Origin: Candidatus Nitrosopumilus sp.
GTDB taxonomy: Archaea > Thermoproteota > Nitrososphaeria > Nitrososphaerales > Nitrosopumilaceae
DNA: 64,000 nucleotides
Assembly (NCBI GenBank): GCA_029864335.1
Contig: JAOTTS010000006.1
Coordinates: 20,719 to 84,718 of the forward strand
Reading direction: 5' to 3'
How positions within the stretch are numbered: the first letter of the stretch is position 1; every line of letters starts with the position of its first letter. The position numbers and the translations under genes are program-made. Positions 16,695-26,334 of the stretch are shown piece after piece. The notes under the pieces were generated by a model that saw nothing but the letters and a program-made list of their open reading frames with translations, was not told where the DNA came from and did no database searches.

Positions 16695-17328
16695 TTTTGT
16701 AATATTTGCAACTTTTCTTAATCTTACAAACATGACACATTGGAGAAATTGGCTTGCAAATATTCTGGCCATACATCACAAATGTATCATTAATATCAAT
16801 CCAGTATTTTTTTTGAATTTTCTTCATTAATTCTTGTTCTGTCTCTTCAGGATTTTTGGTATTGACTAATCCTAATCTGTTTGAGATTCTATGAACATGA
16901 ATATCTACTGGAATTGCAGGCTTTTCAAATGCATATACTAGTACACAATTAGCAGTCTTTCTTCCAACTCCTGGCAGCTGTACCAAAGTATCCAAATCAT
17001 CTGGAACTACTCCTCTGTATTTTTTATCAATAATCTTTGCAACCTCGATTATTCTTTTTGATTTTACATGATAGAATCCAATTGATTTTATAATTTTCTC
17101 TACGTCTTTTATTTTCGCTTTTGCAAGTTCTTTTGGATTTTTATATTTTAAGAATAATGCTTTTACTGCCTTTGTTGTAGCTTCATCTTTGGTTCTAGCA
17201 GAAAGTATTGTTCCAATTAGAATACTAAAAGGCCCGGTTTCGGCATCATGAAGGTCTTGTAATGCTGTAATTCTTGGTGGCTTTACAGAATTCATTGTCT
17301 CAGTCATTCCACGAAGAATTTTTTCCAT
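16678..17328 (-). CDS. nth: Endonuclease III Nth
   Basis: A base-excision-repair DNA glycosylase/AP lyase that removes oxidised pyrimidines. The helix-hairpin-helix LPGVGRKTAN carries the catalytic lysine, VDIHVHRI the catalytic aspartate, and the C-terminal four-cysteine FeS site is complete (CKPISPMCHVCKIKKSC, spacing 6-2-5). I choose the ATG at 17328, which gives 216 residues, a usual length. A farther start at 17382 would add a hydrophobic stretch not expected in this family and would coincide with the divergent AcnX start. Confidence 0.9.
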   Translation of the reverse strand: MEKILRGMTETMNSVKPPRITALQDLHDAETGPFSILIGTILSARTKDEATTKAVKALFLKYKNPKELAKAKIKDVEKIIKSIGFYHVKSKRIIEVAKIIDKKYRGVVPDDLDTLVQLPGVGRKTANCVLVYAFEKPAIPVDIHVHRISNRLGLVNTKNPEETEQELMKKIQKKYWIDINDTFVMYGQNICKPISPMCHVCKIKKSCKYYKTKNAS

Positions 17329-17381
17329 TTTCAACAAAAATCTACGTACAAGTATTATAACTGTAATAACAAAGATTTCCA

Positions 17382-18536
17382 TTGGAACTTACTAGAGATG
17401 AAGAATCTGCATTAAAAGGCGAACAGGGAGAAATTATGCAGATGGCATATAGAATTTTAGTTGCAACAGGTGAGGCAACTGATGCTGAGAAATTAATCCC
17501 AATTGAATGGGCTCATCTTTCTGGTGTAAATTATAACACAATTGGTGATGCAGGTGAAGAATTTCTCTCTAGTATTAGCAATGATGCAAGAGTTACAGTA
17601 AAAACAACTCTTAATCCAATGGGGTTTGATATTGACAACGTTGCAAACTATGGATTAGATGAAAATTTTATCTCAAAGCAACTATCTATTAAAAACTCAT
17701 ATGAGATAATGGGTGTAATTCCTTCATTTTCATGCATTCCTTATGAGATTTTTGATATTCCAAAAAATGGAACACAAGTCGCATTTGCTGAATCCAATGC
17801 AGCAATCCATGCAAATTCTTTTGATAATCTAAAAACAAACAAGGAAAGTGCATTTAGTGCACTTGCAAGTGCAATAGTTGGAAAAAGCCCTTATTCTTCA
17901 ATAAGAAAAGATGACACACCAAACATTATAATTAACATGAAAGTAAAAAATCCAAATGAATTGACATATGGAATACTAGGATTTTTTGCAGGAAAAGTTG
18001 GAGATACATCTGTAAATATCTCTGGTCTTGCAGAGATGGATAAAAGACAATGCAAAGCAATGTGTGGTGGAATGGGAACATCTGGAACCTGCGCTAAATT
18101 TATTTTTGGTGATGGTGATTCCGATTGTGAAAAAATAGATTTTGATGAAAAAGAGATGCAAAATGTTCATGATGAGCTAAATACTGCAGAAAAAGGTGAT
18201 TTGATAACGCTTGGCAGCCCTCAATTGGGTTTAGATGAGATATCTGATCTTACAAGTATGCTAAAGGGAAGATCTTTTCAAAAGAGATGTATGGTTTTTT
18301 GTCCTAGAACTGTAAAGGAGCAAGCAAAAAAAATTGGATACATAACAGAACTTGAACGTGCAGGATGCGAAATTCTTTCTGATTGTTGTACATGTTTGAC
18401 TCCTTTGATAAACAAAGAAAATGTTGATGCAGTCACTACAAATAGTATCAAGGGCGCATTTTATCTTAAAAATTCTAATGGTGTAGATGTAAATCTGAAA
18501 TCCTTATCACAAATAGTTCAAGATGAAACAAGATGA
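17382..18536 (+). CDS. AcnX large subunit (phosphomevalonate dehydratase type)
   Basis: The 384 residues match the aconitase X catalytic domain (DUF521), seen in GEQGEIMQMAYRIL, EWAHLSGVNY, the cysteine-rich CKAMCGGMGTSGTCAKF and the late CTCLTPL region that hold the iron-sulfur cluster. Archaeal two-subunit AcnX is known to act as phosphomevalonate dehydratase in the archaeal mevalonate route to isoprenoids, and the small subunit follows with a 4-base overlap, so that function is likely here. The start is a TTG. Bacterial relatives act on cis-3-hydroxyproline, which is less likely in this context. Confidence 0.85.
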   Translation: MELTRDEESALKGEQGEIMQMAYRILVATGEATDAEKLIPIEWAHLSGVNYNTIGDAGEEFLSSISNDARVTVKTTLNPMGFDIDNVANYGLDENFISKQLSIKNSYEIMGVIPSFSCIPYEIFDIPKNGTQVAFAESNAAIHANSFDNLKTNKESAFSALASAIVGKSPYSSIRKDDTPNIIINMKVKNPNELTYGILGFFAGKVGDTSVNISGLAEMDKRQCKAMCGGMGTSGTCAKFIFGDGDSDCEKIDFDEKEMQNVHDELNTAEKGDLITLGSPQLGLDEISDLTSMLKGRSFQKRCMVFCPRTVKEQAKKIGYITELERAGCEILSDCCTCLTPLINKENVDAVTTNSIKGAFYLKNSNGVDVNLKSLSQIVQDETR

Positions 18537-18922
18537 ATAAAATTCTAGTTGCAGGAAAAGTTCAAGGAATTGTTTTAAAATCTGAAAACCCTATTAACTT
18601 TCTAGGTACTGTTGATAAAAAAACAGGAATTATCAGCGATAACAATCATAATCTATTTGGAAAATCAATCAAAGATGTAATTCTTGTGTTTCCATCAGGG
18701 GTAGGTAGTAGTGTTGGTGCCTATACAATTTATTCAATAAAATCAAATAATTCAGCACCTCTTGCAATGATATGTCAAAAAGCAGATCTTACAGTAGCTA
18801 CAGGTTGTGCATTAGCAAATATTCCATTAATTACAATTTCAAATGAAGAATTCAATGCTATCAAAAATGGAATGAAAATATCTCTTGATACTAGTTCTTC
18901 TAATCTAATTCAGTATCAGTAA
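18533..18922 (+). CDS. AcnX small (swivel) subunit
   Basis: The 129-residue protein matches the DUF126 swivel domain: GKSIKDVILVFPSGVGSSVG at about residues 43-62 and GCALANIPLI near 96. It pairs with the large subunit encoded just upstream (ATGA overlap) to complete the dehydratase active site. Its last 23 bases overlap the convergent RqcH gene. Confidence 0.87.
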   Translation: MNKILVAGKVQGIVLKSENPINFLGTVDKKTGIISDNNHNLFGKSIKDVILVFPSGVGSSVGAYTIYSIKSNNSAPLAMICQKADLTVATGCALANIPLITISNEEFNAIKNGMKISLDTSSSNLIQYQ

Positions 18923-20846
18923 ACTTTTGAATTTCTAAATCCCCAATACTAATTTCTTTGATCTGGCTTTTACCAGAAGGTAAAACACGGACAAATTCAT
19001 CAAGATTAATTTTTTTTGTAATATCTTCATGCATTTTTAAAAATTCAATTCGTATTTTTTTTGCAACATCAACTAATTCTAATCCATGTGGTTCAATTAA
19101 TGCATAACAAATTGAATTTCTTTTAATTGGTTCTGGTGGACCACATGTTAAGGCATAATCATCATCTTGTGGTATAATTCCTACTGCAAGTTTGAGAGTA
19201 TCTGATTTGATAAAATTTCTTTTTCCCTCAATTGTAAAGGAACCTTTTGGTAGAAATTCTCCACTTGGAGCAGATTTTTTTACTTGTTCTGGATTTACCC
19301 AAAAAGCGCTAATACCATACATTCCTTCTTTCCATGCACGACTAAAACAAACAGTTGCATGTGCAACTTCATTCATACTTCTATCTGGTGCCTTTTCTGC
19401 TTCTTTTAGAATGAAAAATGGTGAACCAAAAATATCTCCATGAAATATCTTATCGTTTTTTACTAAATGCTTTCTAACTACAGCAGAATTTGATGCAGCA
19501 TCTCTTCCACCAATTGTGAGTAAACCGTCAGATGTGAAAAACCATCTATATCTTTCATACCAATTTTTCTTTCTAATTTCTGAAATCATACTTACATCTT
19601 TTTCAGATTCTGTTTTGTTTTGTAATTTTTCTAACTTTCTCAATGTCTTTTCTTTGATTTCTTGAATTGAATTTATTGCACCTGATTGTTTTTTGGCTTC
19701 ATTAAATAATGCAGATGCAATTGATTGAAGTGGAGCTTTATTGTTGATTTTTATTTTTTCATCTTGAATTACAATTAATGAAATTCCTTTTTCTGTGATT
19801 AATTTTGCATTATGTTTCACTAAAATTTCTTGAGCAGAATTATCTTCTATTGATATAATTCCACGTGAAATCATTTCAAAAAGTGAATTTGCTACATTTG
19901 TGATGTTTTTTGATCTTTCTTTTACTATTTCAATTGCTTTTTCCTGTTCAGAAATCTTAGTTTGAAGTTCTTTAATTTTTTTATCAGAACCACTTGATTG
20001 AATTAATTTTCCTTTATTAACTATATTTTCAGTAAAAACAGTATCCAACCCCTCAATAAAGCTATTAGCTTTTGTGACTTCACCTTGTAATTTTCCTAAT
20101 CTTATTGGAAGAACTTCAACTTTCTCATTTCTGATAATCACTGGTTCATGATTTCCTGATACTACATCTGAAACAATCTTTTTTGTAGTATCAAAAATTC
20201 TCTTTATTTCTTCGAATGTTAACAGATTGCCTGTTTTTTTCCCATCAACATTTGCAATTTTAAATACCCCTTCAACATATTTTTTTGGTAAACCCAAAGT
20301 TCGACCAAACCATTTTGCAGAAAGTAAATCTGTTGTTTTAAGATCTTCAAAATCTGATTCTAATATGTTAAAAATATCTAATCCACTTGATGGTGGTTGA
20401 ACATATTCTAATCCCACACTGAGCTTTCTGTGTCTAACTTCTATTGAATGCTGCAATGCTAGAATCTTCATATCACTATTACAGAGTAAAATATTTCCAT
20501 CTCCAAAAAATTCCCCTACCAAAACAAATTCTTTTCCAAATCCTTCAAATGTAAAGTATGCAATTCTTTCTGCACCAATTTGTTCTATTTTTTTTAATCT
20601 TAATCTTAGGAGATCACTTCGTAATCTTTTGAGTAATTTGTTAGGTTCAATCTGATCAATTTTTACCTTAGTTAACCAAACCCCTGATGTTGAAATCATC
20701 ATGAATAGATCACTTTTCTCAGTATGGTGAAGCTTGAAGAGAATACTATCTTTTGTAACACCATAAATGTTACTGATATAGTAGTCTTGAACTTGCTCTA
20801 AAATTTGATTTACCAAATATCGTAGTTCTATTCCAGATAATGTCAT
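18900..20846 (-). CDS. rqcH: Rqc2/RqcH-type NFACT protein
   Basis: The domain order is NFACT-N (start MTLSGIELRYLVNQILEQ), a long coiled-coil middle (about residues 290-430), and NFACT-R near 445-560 with GGRDAASNSAVVRKHL and HGDIFGSPFFI. These proteins bind 60S/50S subunits that carry stalled peptidyl-tRNA and, in bacteria and eukaryotes, recruit tRNA to extend the stalled chain. Archaeal members are taken to do the same. The length of 648 is normal. It is a single gene, convergent with AcnX-S and divergent from the membrane gene at 20951. Confidence 0.9.
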   Translation of the reverse strand: MTLSGIELRYLVNQILEQVQDYYISNIYGVTKDSILFKLHHTEKSDLFMMISTSGVWLTKVKIDQIEPNKLLKRLRSDLLRLRLKKIEQIGAERIAYFTFEGFGKEFVLVGEFFGDGNILLCNSDMKILALQHSIEVRHRKLSVGLEYVQPPSSGLDIFNILESDFEDLKTTDLLSAKWFGRTLGLPKKYVEGVFKIANVDGKKTGNLLTFEEIKRIFDTTKKIVSDVVSGNHEPVIIRNEKVEVLPIRLGKLQGEVTKANSFIEGLDTVFTENIVNKGKLIQSSGSDKKIKELQTKISEQEKAIEIVKERSKNITNVANSLFEMISRGIISIEDNSAQEILVKHNAKLITEKGISLIVIQDEKIKINNKAPLQSIASALFNEAKKQSGAINSIQEIKEKTLRKLEKLQNKTESEKDVSMISEIRKKNWYERYRWFFTSDGLLTIGGRDAASNSAVVRKHLVKNDKIFHGDIFGSPFFILKEAEKAPDRSMNEVAHATVCFSRAWKEGMYGISAFWVNPEQVKKSAPSGEFLPKGSFTIEGKRNFIKSDTLKLAVGIIPQDDDYALTCGPPEPIKRNSICYALIEPHGLELVDVAKKIRIEFLKMHEDITKKINLDEFVRVLPSGKSQIKEISIGDLEIQKFTDTELD

Positions 20847-20950
20847 AAATATAATATTTTATATCTAAAATTATACCCTTGCTATAATATGCTCAAATTT
20901 TGACCAAAGATATTAAACATGGTCTGTCTGAGTCACGCTAGAAATTTACT

Positions 20951-21430
20951 TTGGCAAAATTCAAAAAGAAAAAATCTGAACCTACTTCTGGACCTGATGA
21001 TTCAAAAAAAGAATCAGTAAAAGAGAATCTCGCTGATATTCCTAAAACAGAAAAATCTGCATCTATTCCTGAGGCTCCATCAACTGATCCTCCTGTTAGT
21101 GTGGCTGAGAAAAGTGAAAAAGATAGAAAATTAAATAAATTATTTTGGATGCGTGTTGTCTTGGCAGTAATAGCTGGTACTGTTGCAACTATTATCTTTG
21201 AAGATATTGAAGGTGAAGAGAGAAGATGGGCATCAATTGCATTTATGATAATCGTATTTTTTGGAACAATTATAGTTGCAAAGGGAATGAAAATGCAATT
21301 ACCATCTTCAGATAGAAAAAAAATAGTTACACAAGCTATTGGTAGCTATGTCTTTTTATACTTGTTTACTTGGATTGTAACTTATACACTATATCATGCA
21401 GGAAGTGTTTCTAGCGGAATCAATATCTAA
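20951..21430 (+). CDS. Membrane protein with charged N-terminal tail, three helices
   Basis: The first 60 residues are Lys-, Ser- and Pro-rich and probably disordered in the cytoplasm. Three hydrophobic helices follow (about 69-83, 92-110, 128-148). The small size and three-helix layout recall EMC6-like insertase proteins, but the resemblance is by architecture only. The start is a TTG, and the N terminus MAKFKKKKSE suits it. The gene precedes cbiT with 19 bases between them. Confidence 0.55.
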   Translation: MAKFKKKKSEPTSGPDDSKKESVKENLADIPKTEKSASIPEAPSTDPPVSVAEKSEKDRKLNKLFWMRVVLAVIAGTVATIIFEDIEGEERRWASIAFMIIVFFGTIIVAKGMKMQLPSSDRKKIVTQAIGSYVFLYLFTWIVTYTLYHAGSVSSGINI

Positions 21431-21449
21431 AAACAAATGACGATTGCAT

Positions 21450-22040
21450 ATGTGGAATTACAAAACACCTGGAATTCCTGATGAATATTTTGAGAGAACA
21501 GAAAATGTCCCAATCACAAAAGAAGAAGTAAGAACCATTCAAATTAGCAAAGCTCGATTAAAACCAGGCCAAACTGTATATGATATTGGTTGTGGTAGTG
21601 GTTCCATTTCTATTGAAGCTGGATTACAAATTGAATCATCAGGTAAAGTATTGGCAATTGATCATGATGAAAATGCAATAGATTTAACAAAAAAGAACAT
21701 GAAGAAGTTTGGTCTTTCAAATATTGCAGTAATCTTTGGAGATGCAAAAGAAAAGATACAAGATCTTCAAGAAGCTGATGTCATATTTATTGGAGGAACA
21801 GGTGGTGATACTAGAGATATAGTCGAACTATCTGAGAATAAACTAAAATCAGGCGGTAGAATCGTTATTGGAATAATTTTAATTGAGACTCTTTATTCTG
21901 TTTTACAAATTTTAGATAAATTACAATTTGAATCTGTAGACATTACTCAGGTAACTATATCTAAAAGTAGAAAAACTAGTACTGGAACTATGATGCTTGC
22001 TAGAAATCCTGTAACTATTATTTCTGCTACTAGAGTCTAA
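21450..22040 (+). CDS. cbiT: Cobalt-precorrin-6B C15-methyltransferase CbiT
   Basis: CbiT methylates C15 and decarboxylates the C12 acetate in the anaerobic B12 path. It has the class I SAM fold, with DIGCGSGSISIEAGL near residue 45, the acidic loop IDHDENAID, and the family N terminus GIPDEYFERTENVPITKEEVR. The length of 196 is usual. The ATG at 21450 is preferred to a TTG two codons earlier. cbiL and cbiF follow in the same direction and form a three-gene methyltransferase operon. Confidence 0.9.
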   Translation: MWNYKTPGIPDEYFERTENVPITKEEVRTIQISKARLKPGQTVYDIGCGSGSISIEAGLQIESSGKVLAIDHDENAIDLTKKNMKKFGLSNIAVIFGDAKEKIQDLQEADVIFIGGTGGDTRDIVELSENKLKSGGRIVIGIILIETLYSVLQILDKLQFESVDITQVTISKSRKTSTGTMMLARNPVTIISATRV

Positions 22041-22045
22041 TCTAG

Positions 22046-22055
22046 ATTTTTAATT
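22046..22055 (+). promoter_or_regulatory. TATA-like element before cbiL
   Basis: ATTTTTAATT is centred about 27 bases before the cbiL ATG, suggesting that cbiL-cbiF can be transcribed from their own leaderless promoter in addition to reading through from cbiT. Confidence 0.35.
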
Positions 22056-22076
22056 GGGAACAAAATCATATTTTTT

Positions 22077-22799
22077 ATGCCTGGATTAATTGGAATTGGT
22101 GTGGGACCTGGAGATCCAGAATTACTTACAGTCAAAGCAGTAAATGCAATACATAATGCAGATATTATTATATGTCCAGCTTCCAAAGAAAACAGACCTA
22201 GCATTGCATTATCAGTAGTTTCTTCTTTAATTGATAAATCAAAAAATCAAGAAATTGTAAAATTAATCTTTCCAATGACTAAAGATAAAGATATTCTAGA
22301 AGAAACATGGAAAAAAAATGCAAAGATAATGGCAGAAACTGTCTTATCTGGAAAAAATGTTGTATATCTAACAGTTGGTGATCCTTATCTGTACAGTACT
22401 TGGATATACATGCACAAGGATCTTAAAGAAAACTATCCAGATATGGAAATTAGTGTAATTCCTGGCATTGTTTCCATGTTTACATTTGCATCAAAGGTTG
22501 GTGTCAGTATTGCAGAAGGTGCAGAAAAGGTTGCAATTATTCCATCATGCTATGATCTATCTAGTGTAAAAGAAATAGCAAAAAATTCTGAGACAATGGT
22601 TTTTCTAAAGGATGGAAGATATTTTGATCAAGTGATTAAAGTTCTAAAAGAATCTGGATTTCCTGATGATTCAATATTTGCAATAGGACAAGATCTTGGA
22701 ACAGACCATGAAATTATTCGAAAACTCACTTTGGGTGAAGTAAACGATGATACATTAACTACAAAATATTTCTCAATATTGGTGGTAAAACGTGTCTGA
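22077..22799 (+). CDS. cbiL: Precorrin-2 C20-methyltransferase CbiL
   Basis: A class III tetrapyrrole methyltransferase that adds the C20 methyl in B12 synthesis. The N-terminal GIGVGPGDPELLTVKA (residues 6-21) and the YLTVGDPYLYST loop near 98 are typical, and the MFTFASKVG segment fits the CbiL/CobI subgroup. The length of 240 is normal. Its stop overlaps the cbiF start by 8 bases, so translation is likely coupled. Confidence 0.9.
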   Translation: MPGLIGIGVGPGDPELLTVKAVNAIHNADIIICPASKENRPSIALSVVSSLIDKSKNQEIVKLIFPMTKDKDILEETWKKNAKIMAETVLSGKNVVYLTVGDPYLYSTWIYMHKDLKENYPDMEISVIPGIVSMFTFASKVGVSIAEGAEKVAIIPSCYDLSSVKEIAKNSETMVFLKDGRYFDQVIKVLKESGFPDDSIFAIGQDLGTDHEIIRKLTLGEVNDDTLTTKYFSILVVKRV

Positions 22800-23556
22800 T
22801 GTATTCTTTGTTGGATGTGGCCCTGGAGATCCTGATCTAATTACAATTAAAGCTAAAAAAATAATTCAGAATGCAGATGTAGTAGTTTATTCTGGATCTT
22901 TAATTCCAGAACCAGTTTTGAAATTTTGTAAAAAAGGAAAACTCTATGATGCAGCAAAACTAGTAAGGGAAGAAATTTTTGAACTGTTATATAAAAATGC
23001 AAAAAAAGACAAACTTGTTGTGAGATTACATGATGGTGATCCATCAATTTATGGCGCAATTAAAGAACAAATTGATAATCTTGAGAAAAAAGGAATCAAA
23101 TCAGTTGTTGTGCCTGGTATAACTGCATTTCTAGCCTCAGCTGCAGCCCTTGGAACTCAGCTAACTCTTCCTGGTGTTACTCAGACAATTATAGTTACAA
23201 GAGCAGAATCTAGAACCAAAGTTCCTAAACATGAAAAAATATCTGAACTTGCAAAACATAAAGCTACATTGATCTTTTATCTCAGTGTACACTTACTTTC
23301 TAAACTAGTAAAAGAAGCAATAGCAGGTGGGTATAAAAAAACAACACCAGTTGCAGTTGTATATCATGCTAGCTGGAAAGATCAAAAAATAATTAAAGGA
23401 ACACTTGAAAATATTATTAATAAAATTAAAGAGGAAAAAATTACTAGAACAGCAATTATAATAATTAGTGATGTAATTGATCCAAAAACATATGAATATT
23501 CTAAACTATATGATAAAAAATTTAGTCATGGTTACAGAAAAGCTAAAGTCAAATAG
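22792..23556 (+). CDS. cbiF: Cobalt-precorrin-4 C11-methyltransferase CbiF
   Basis: CbiF methylates C11. VGCGPGDPDLITIKA (residues 6-20), VVYSGSLIPEPVL, RLHDGDPSIYGA and the VPGITAFLASAAALG stretch are diagnostic of the C11 enzymes. The length of 254 is usual. The start is a GTG inside the end of cbiL. The last 8 bases overlap the convergent racemase-like gene. Confidence 0.92.
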   Translation: MSDVFFVGCGPGDPDLITIKAKKIIQNADVVVYSGSLIPEPVLKFCKKGKLYDAAKLVREEIFELLYKNAKKDKLVVRLHDGDPSIYGAIKEQIDNLEKKGIKSVVVPGITAFLASAAALGTQLTLPGVTQTIIVTRAESRTKVPKHEKISELAKHKATLIFYLSVHLLSKLVKEAIAGGYKKTTPVAVVYHASWKDQKIIKGTLENIINKIKEEKITRTAIIIISDVIDPKTYEYSKLYDKKFSHGYRKAKVK

Positions 23557-24313
23557 ATAAAAAATTTACTTTATTTTTAATCCCGATATTTTTTAATTTG
23601 TTTTGAAATTTTTTGGTATCTCCCGATGTAAATATTTTCAATGTATTTCTTTTTGATTGTTTATTTTTAATTTTTAAAAAAATCTTTTTTGCAATTATAT
23701 TTCCTGGATCTAGAAATTTAACATATGGATATTCTTTTTCTAATAATGGTTTCAAAAATGGCAAATGAGTACTAGATAATGTTATTGTATCAATACCATT
23801 TTGAGATATTTTTTGATCTAAAATTTTTTTGATAATTTTTTTACAATATTGTTTATTTGTAATAAATTTTCCACATTCAACTAATTCTACAAGATCAGAA
23901 GCATTTATCTTAATAATTTTCAAAGATTTTAGAAAATTATTTTTTTTAATGTATTGATTCAAACCTTCACTGTTAATTGCACTCTCTGTTGCTAGTATTG
24001 CAATTTGTTTTGTTTTGGATATCTTTTTAGCATAATCTAATGGCGGTTTTACATCAATTATTTTCTGTGTTGCCAAATTAAGCATTAGACTTGGTGTATT
24101 AGATGCAACAACTATGTAAGCTGGTGAAAATTGTTTCTGCAATAGACTGATATTTTTTTCTATTATTTTATTTAATTGAGCATGTGATTTTGTTCCATAA
24201 GGATAATTTTGACTATCTGCAAAATAGATAATTTCAGCCTTGAATATTTTTTGCATTGCACAAATAATGGATAATGAGCCTAAACCAGAATCAAAAATTG
24301 CAATTCTTATCAC
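23549..24313 (-). CDS. Glutamate-racemase-like protein lacking both catalytic cysteines
   Basis: The fold signature of MurI is clear: IAIFDSGLGSLSI at the N terminus, YFADSQNYPYG at 30-40, and paired active-site regions. In active racemases the motifs read CNT and GCTH; here they are SNT (Ser71) and SSTH (Ser181). With both acid-base cysteines replaced by serine, normal racemisation is unlikely. Archaea without peptidoglycan have no obvious need for D-glutamate, so another role is probable. The length of 254 is near normal, and Lys/Ile-rich codon use is as in its neighbours. It ends against cbiF and starts 104 bases before the divergent CdvB paralogue. Confidence 0.75.
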   Translation of the reverse strand: MIRIAIFDSGLGSLSIICAMQKIFKAEIIYFADSQNYPYGTKSHAQLNKIIEKNISLLQKQFSPAYIVVASNTPSLMLNLATQKIIDVKPPLDYAKKISKTKQIAILATESAINSEGLNQYIKKNNFLKSLKIIKINASDLVELVECGKFITNKQYCKKIIKKILDQKISQNGIDTITLSSTHLPFLKPLLEKEYPYVKFLDPGNIIAKKIFLKIKNKQSKRNTLKIFTSGDTKKFQNKLKNIGIKNKVNFLSI

Positions 24314-24417
24314 AATTAATCTTAAAAGATCTTGAATAATATTTGTTAACTTTATTTACTCTAAAGTTGATCTAAATCCACACCGTCAATTAAGACTAAA
24401 TTTCTAAACTTGCAATC

Positions 24418-25068
24418 ATGCCAAACTTCGATAAGACTTGGGCTCGGCAAGAGACCCAAAGCGTAACTGGCAAACTCCGTGAAGCAGTAAAGCCTCAAGG
24501 TGCATTAAAACCACGAATTCAAACTGCAGTAAACAAACTACAAGTCCAAATATCAAAAATGGACTCTATGTTAGGTAAACTGCATGAAAGAGATACGCAA
24601 CTCTTTCAAAGAGTCGTGACTGCAATGCAGCAACATGATACTAGCACAAGTAGAGTTTTGTCTAACGAATTAGCTGAAATTCGTAAAGTTACAAAGATGC
24701 TCGGCAATGCAAGAATGTCATTAGAACAAGTCCAACTAAGACTGACAACTATTCATGATCTTGGTGATGCTATGGTAGCAATTGGACCAGCAATGTCTAC
24801 AATGAAGGGATTGAAGTCATCGCTAGGAAGATTCATGCCAGAAGCTGATTCAGAATTGAATAGTATGACCCAGACACTTAATGGACTTATGATGGATTCT
24901 TTGGCAGGAGATTCATTTAACATGGAATCTGATGTTTCAAGTGAAGAAACCGAAAAGATTCTACAAGAAGCATCTGCAGTAGCCGAACAACAGATAGGAG
25001 ATAAATTCCCCTCTGTACCATCTTCAACTGGACTTTCGTCACAATCCTCTACTTCCACCTTTGAGTAG
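24418..25068 (+). CDS. CdvB paralogue (ESCRT-III/Snf7-like)
   Basis: The 216-residue protein has the ESCRT-III helical core: a basic first helix (PRIQTAVNKLQVQISKMDSM), a long second helix, and an acidic C-terminal part with the closing helix near 180. In Thaumarchaeota several CdvB paralogues exist beside the main CdvB. The tail ends in FPSVPSST, like the copy at the left edge, resembling a MIM2 site for the CdvC MIT domain. No CdvA or CdvC gene lies in the window, so this is a stand-alone paralogue. Confidence 0.87.
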   Translation: MPNFDKTWARQETQSVTGKLREAVKPQGALKPRIQTAVNKLQVQISKMDSMLGKLHERDTQLFQRVVTAMQQHDTSTSRVLSNELAEIRKVTKMLGNARMSLEQVQLRLTTIHDLGDAMVAIGPAMSTMKGLKSSLGRFMPEADSELNSMTQTLNGLMMDSLAGDSFNMESDVSSEETEKILQEASAVAEQQIGDKFPSVPSSTGLSSQSSTSTFE

Positions 25069-25115
25069 ACAGATAGGACGAATTGTTCATTCTTTTTGTT
25101 TTAATTTCAAAGAAA

Positions 25116-26282
25116 TTATGATAGTAATTTCTCTTTAAAAGTCCATTTTTTGTTTAAAACAAAGTTTCCAAATGCTGCAGTTATTACAGCCAAAATTAAG
25201 GCTAATGGATAAGATACTTCGTTACTATCTACAAGAAAATAGACTACTCCTAATTGTACTAAGGCACCTAATGAGCTAAACATTGCAAACTTTCCATATT
25301 GGGAAATTGTCTTTTTTATGCTGAAATCCCTGTCTCCAAATGTCCATGTTTTGTTTAAAATAAAATTTGTAGAAATTGATGCAGCTATTCCTATAACATT
25401 TGCATGTAAATACCATAAATCAGAAATTCCTCCAGCAAACAGTAATGAAATCATATAATTTACAATAAATCCTGAAGCTCCAACTGTGTAGAACCTTCCT
25501 GCTTTATACAGAAATTTGACAGATGAGCGTTTTTCCTGTTTTTCGTATGGTTTACCATATCGATATAATTTCCAAACGGATCTGTAATAATCAAAAATTG
25601 TTTTCATAGTTAATTTACTAGATCCTAATTCTCTGTCTTGAAAAGTATATGGAATTTCTTTGATGTTAACATCTCTTGTTTTTACTAGAATTTCTAAAAG
25701 AATTTTGTAACCAATAGCATCAATGTTTAATCCTTTGATGATATTTCGTTTGAATGCAAAAAAGCCAGACATCGGATCTTTTGTATTTATTCCCAATCCT
25801 TTTTTTGCAATTAAAGTTGCAAATTTACTCATAATTTTTCTTTTTAATGACCATCCCTGAATTTTTCCACCCTTGATATAACGTGATGCTACCACAATAT
25901 CATATTGATATTTTTTTATTGATTCAATTAGTTTTGGAATAATTTGTGGCGGATGAGAAAAGTCACTATCCATCACTACGATTGTATCTCCTTTAGCCTG
26001 TTGAATTCCGTTAAGGATTGCAGAGCCAAGACCATCCTTGGCTTTTCTATGGATAATTTCTATAGTATAATCTGCAATTTTTTTAACATTTTTCAAATAA
26101 TCTTCTACTAACCTTCCTGTTCCATCAGGGGAGTTATCATCAACTACAATTGCTTGTGTTGGGACATTTTTTGGTAATATCTCTCCAATAGAACGTAAAA
26201 TCTTGATAATATTTTCAGATTCATTGTATGTAGGAATTATTATAGAAATCTGACTGCTCTCACCAATTCTTTGTTTTAACAT
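25116..26282 (-). CDS. DPM1-type glycosyltransferase fused to GtrA membrane domain
   Basis: Residues 10-235 are a family 2 transferase: SIIIPTYNESENI, VVDDNSPDGTG and the DSD at 105-107 that holds the metal and nucleotide sugar. Residues about 270-385 form four membrane helices of the GtrA type (GASGFIVNYMISLLFAG, FILNKTWTFGDR, FVLNKKWTF). The pair suggests transfer of a sugar such as mannose from a nucleotide donor to a dolichol-type phosphate at the membrane, then flipping. It may feed AglB (38461-40590), though they are not adjacent. Confidence 0.87.
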   Translation of the reverse strand: MLKQRIGESSQISIIIPTYNESENIIKILRSIGEILPKNVPTQAIVVDDNSPDGTGRLVEDYLKNVKKIADYTIEIIHRKAKDGLGSAILNGIQQAKGDTIVVMDSDFSHPPQIIPKLIESIKKYQYDIVVASRYIKGGKIQGWSLKRKIMSKFATLIAKKGLGINTKDPMSGFFAFKRNIIKGLNIDAIGYKILLEILVKTRDVNIKEIPYTFQDRELGSSKLTMKTIFDYYRSVWKLYRYGKPYEKQEKRSSVKFLYKAGRFYTVGASGFIVNYMISLLFAGGISDLWYLHANVIGIAASISTNFILNKTWTFGDRDFSIKKTISQYGKFAMFSSLGALVQLGVVYFLVDSNEVSYPLALILAVITAAFGNFVLNKKWTFKEKLLS

Positions 26283-26334
26283 CCTACTCGATCACAAAAT
26301 TTGATGGATATTAAAACTTAATTCTGTTTAATCA

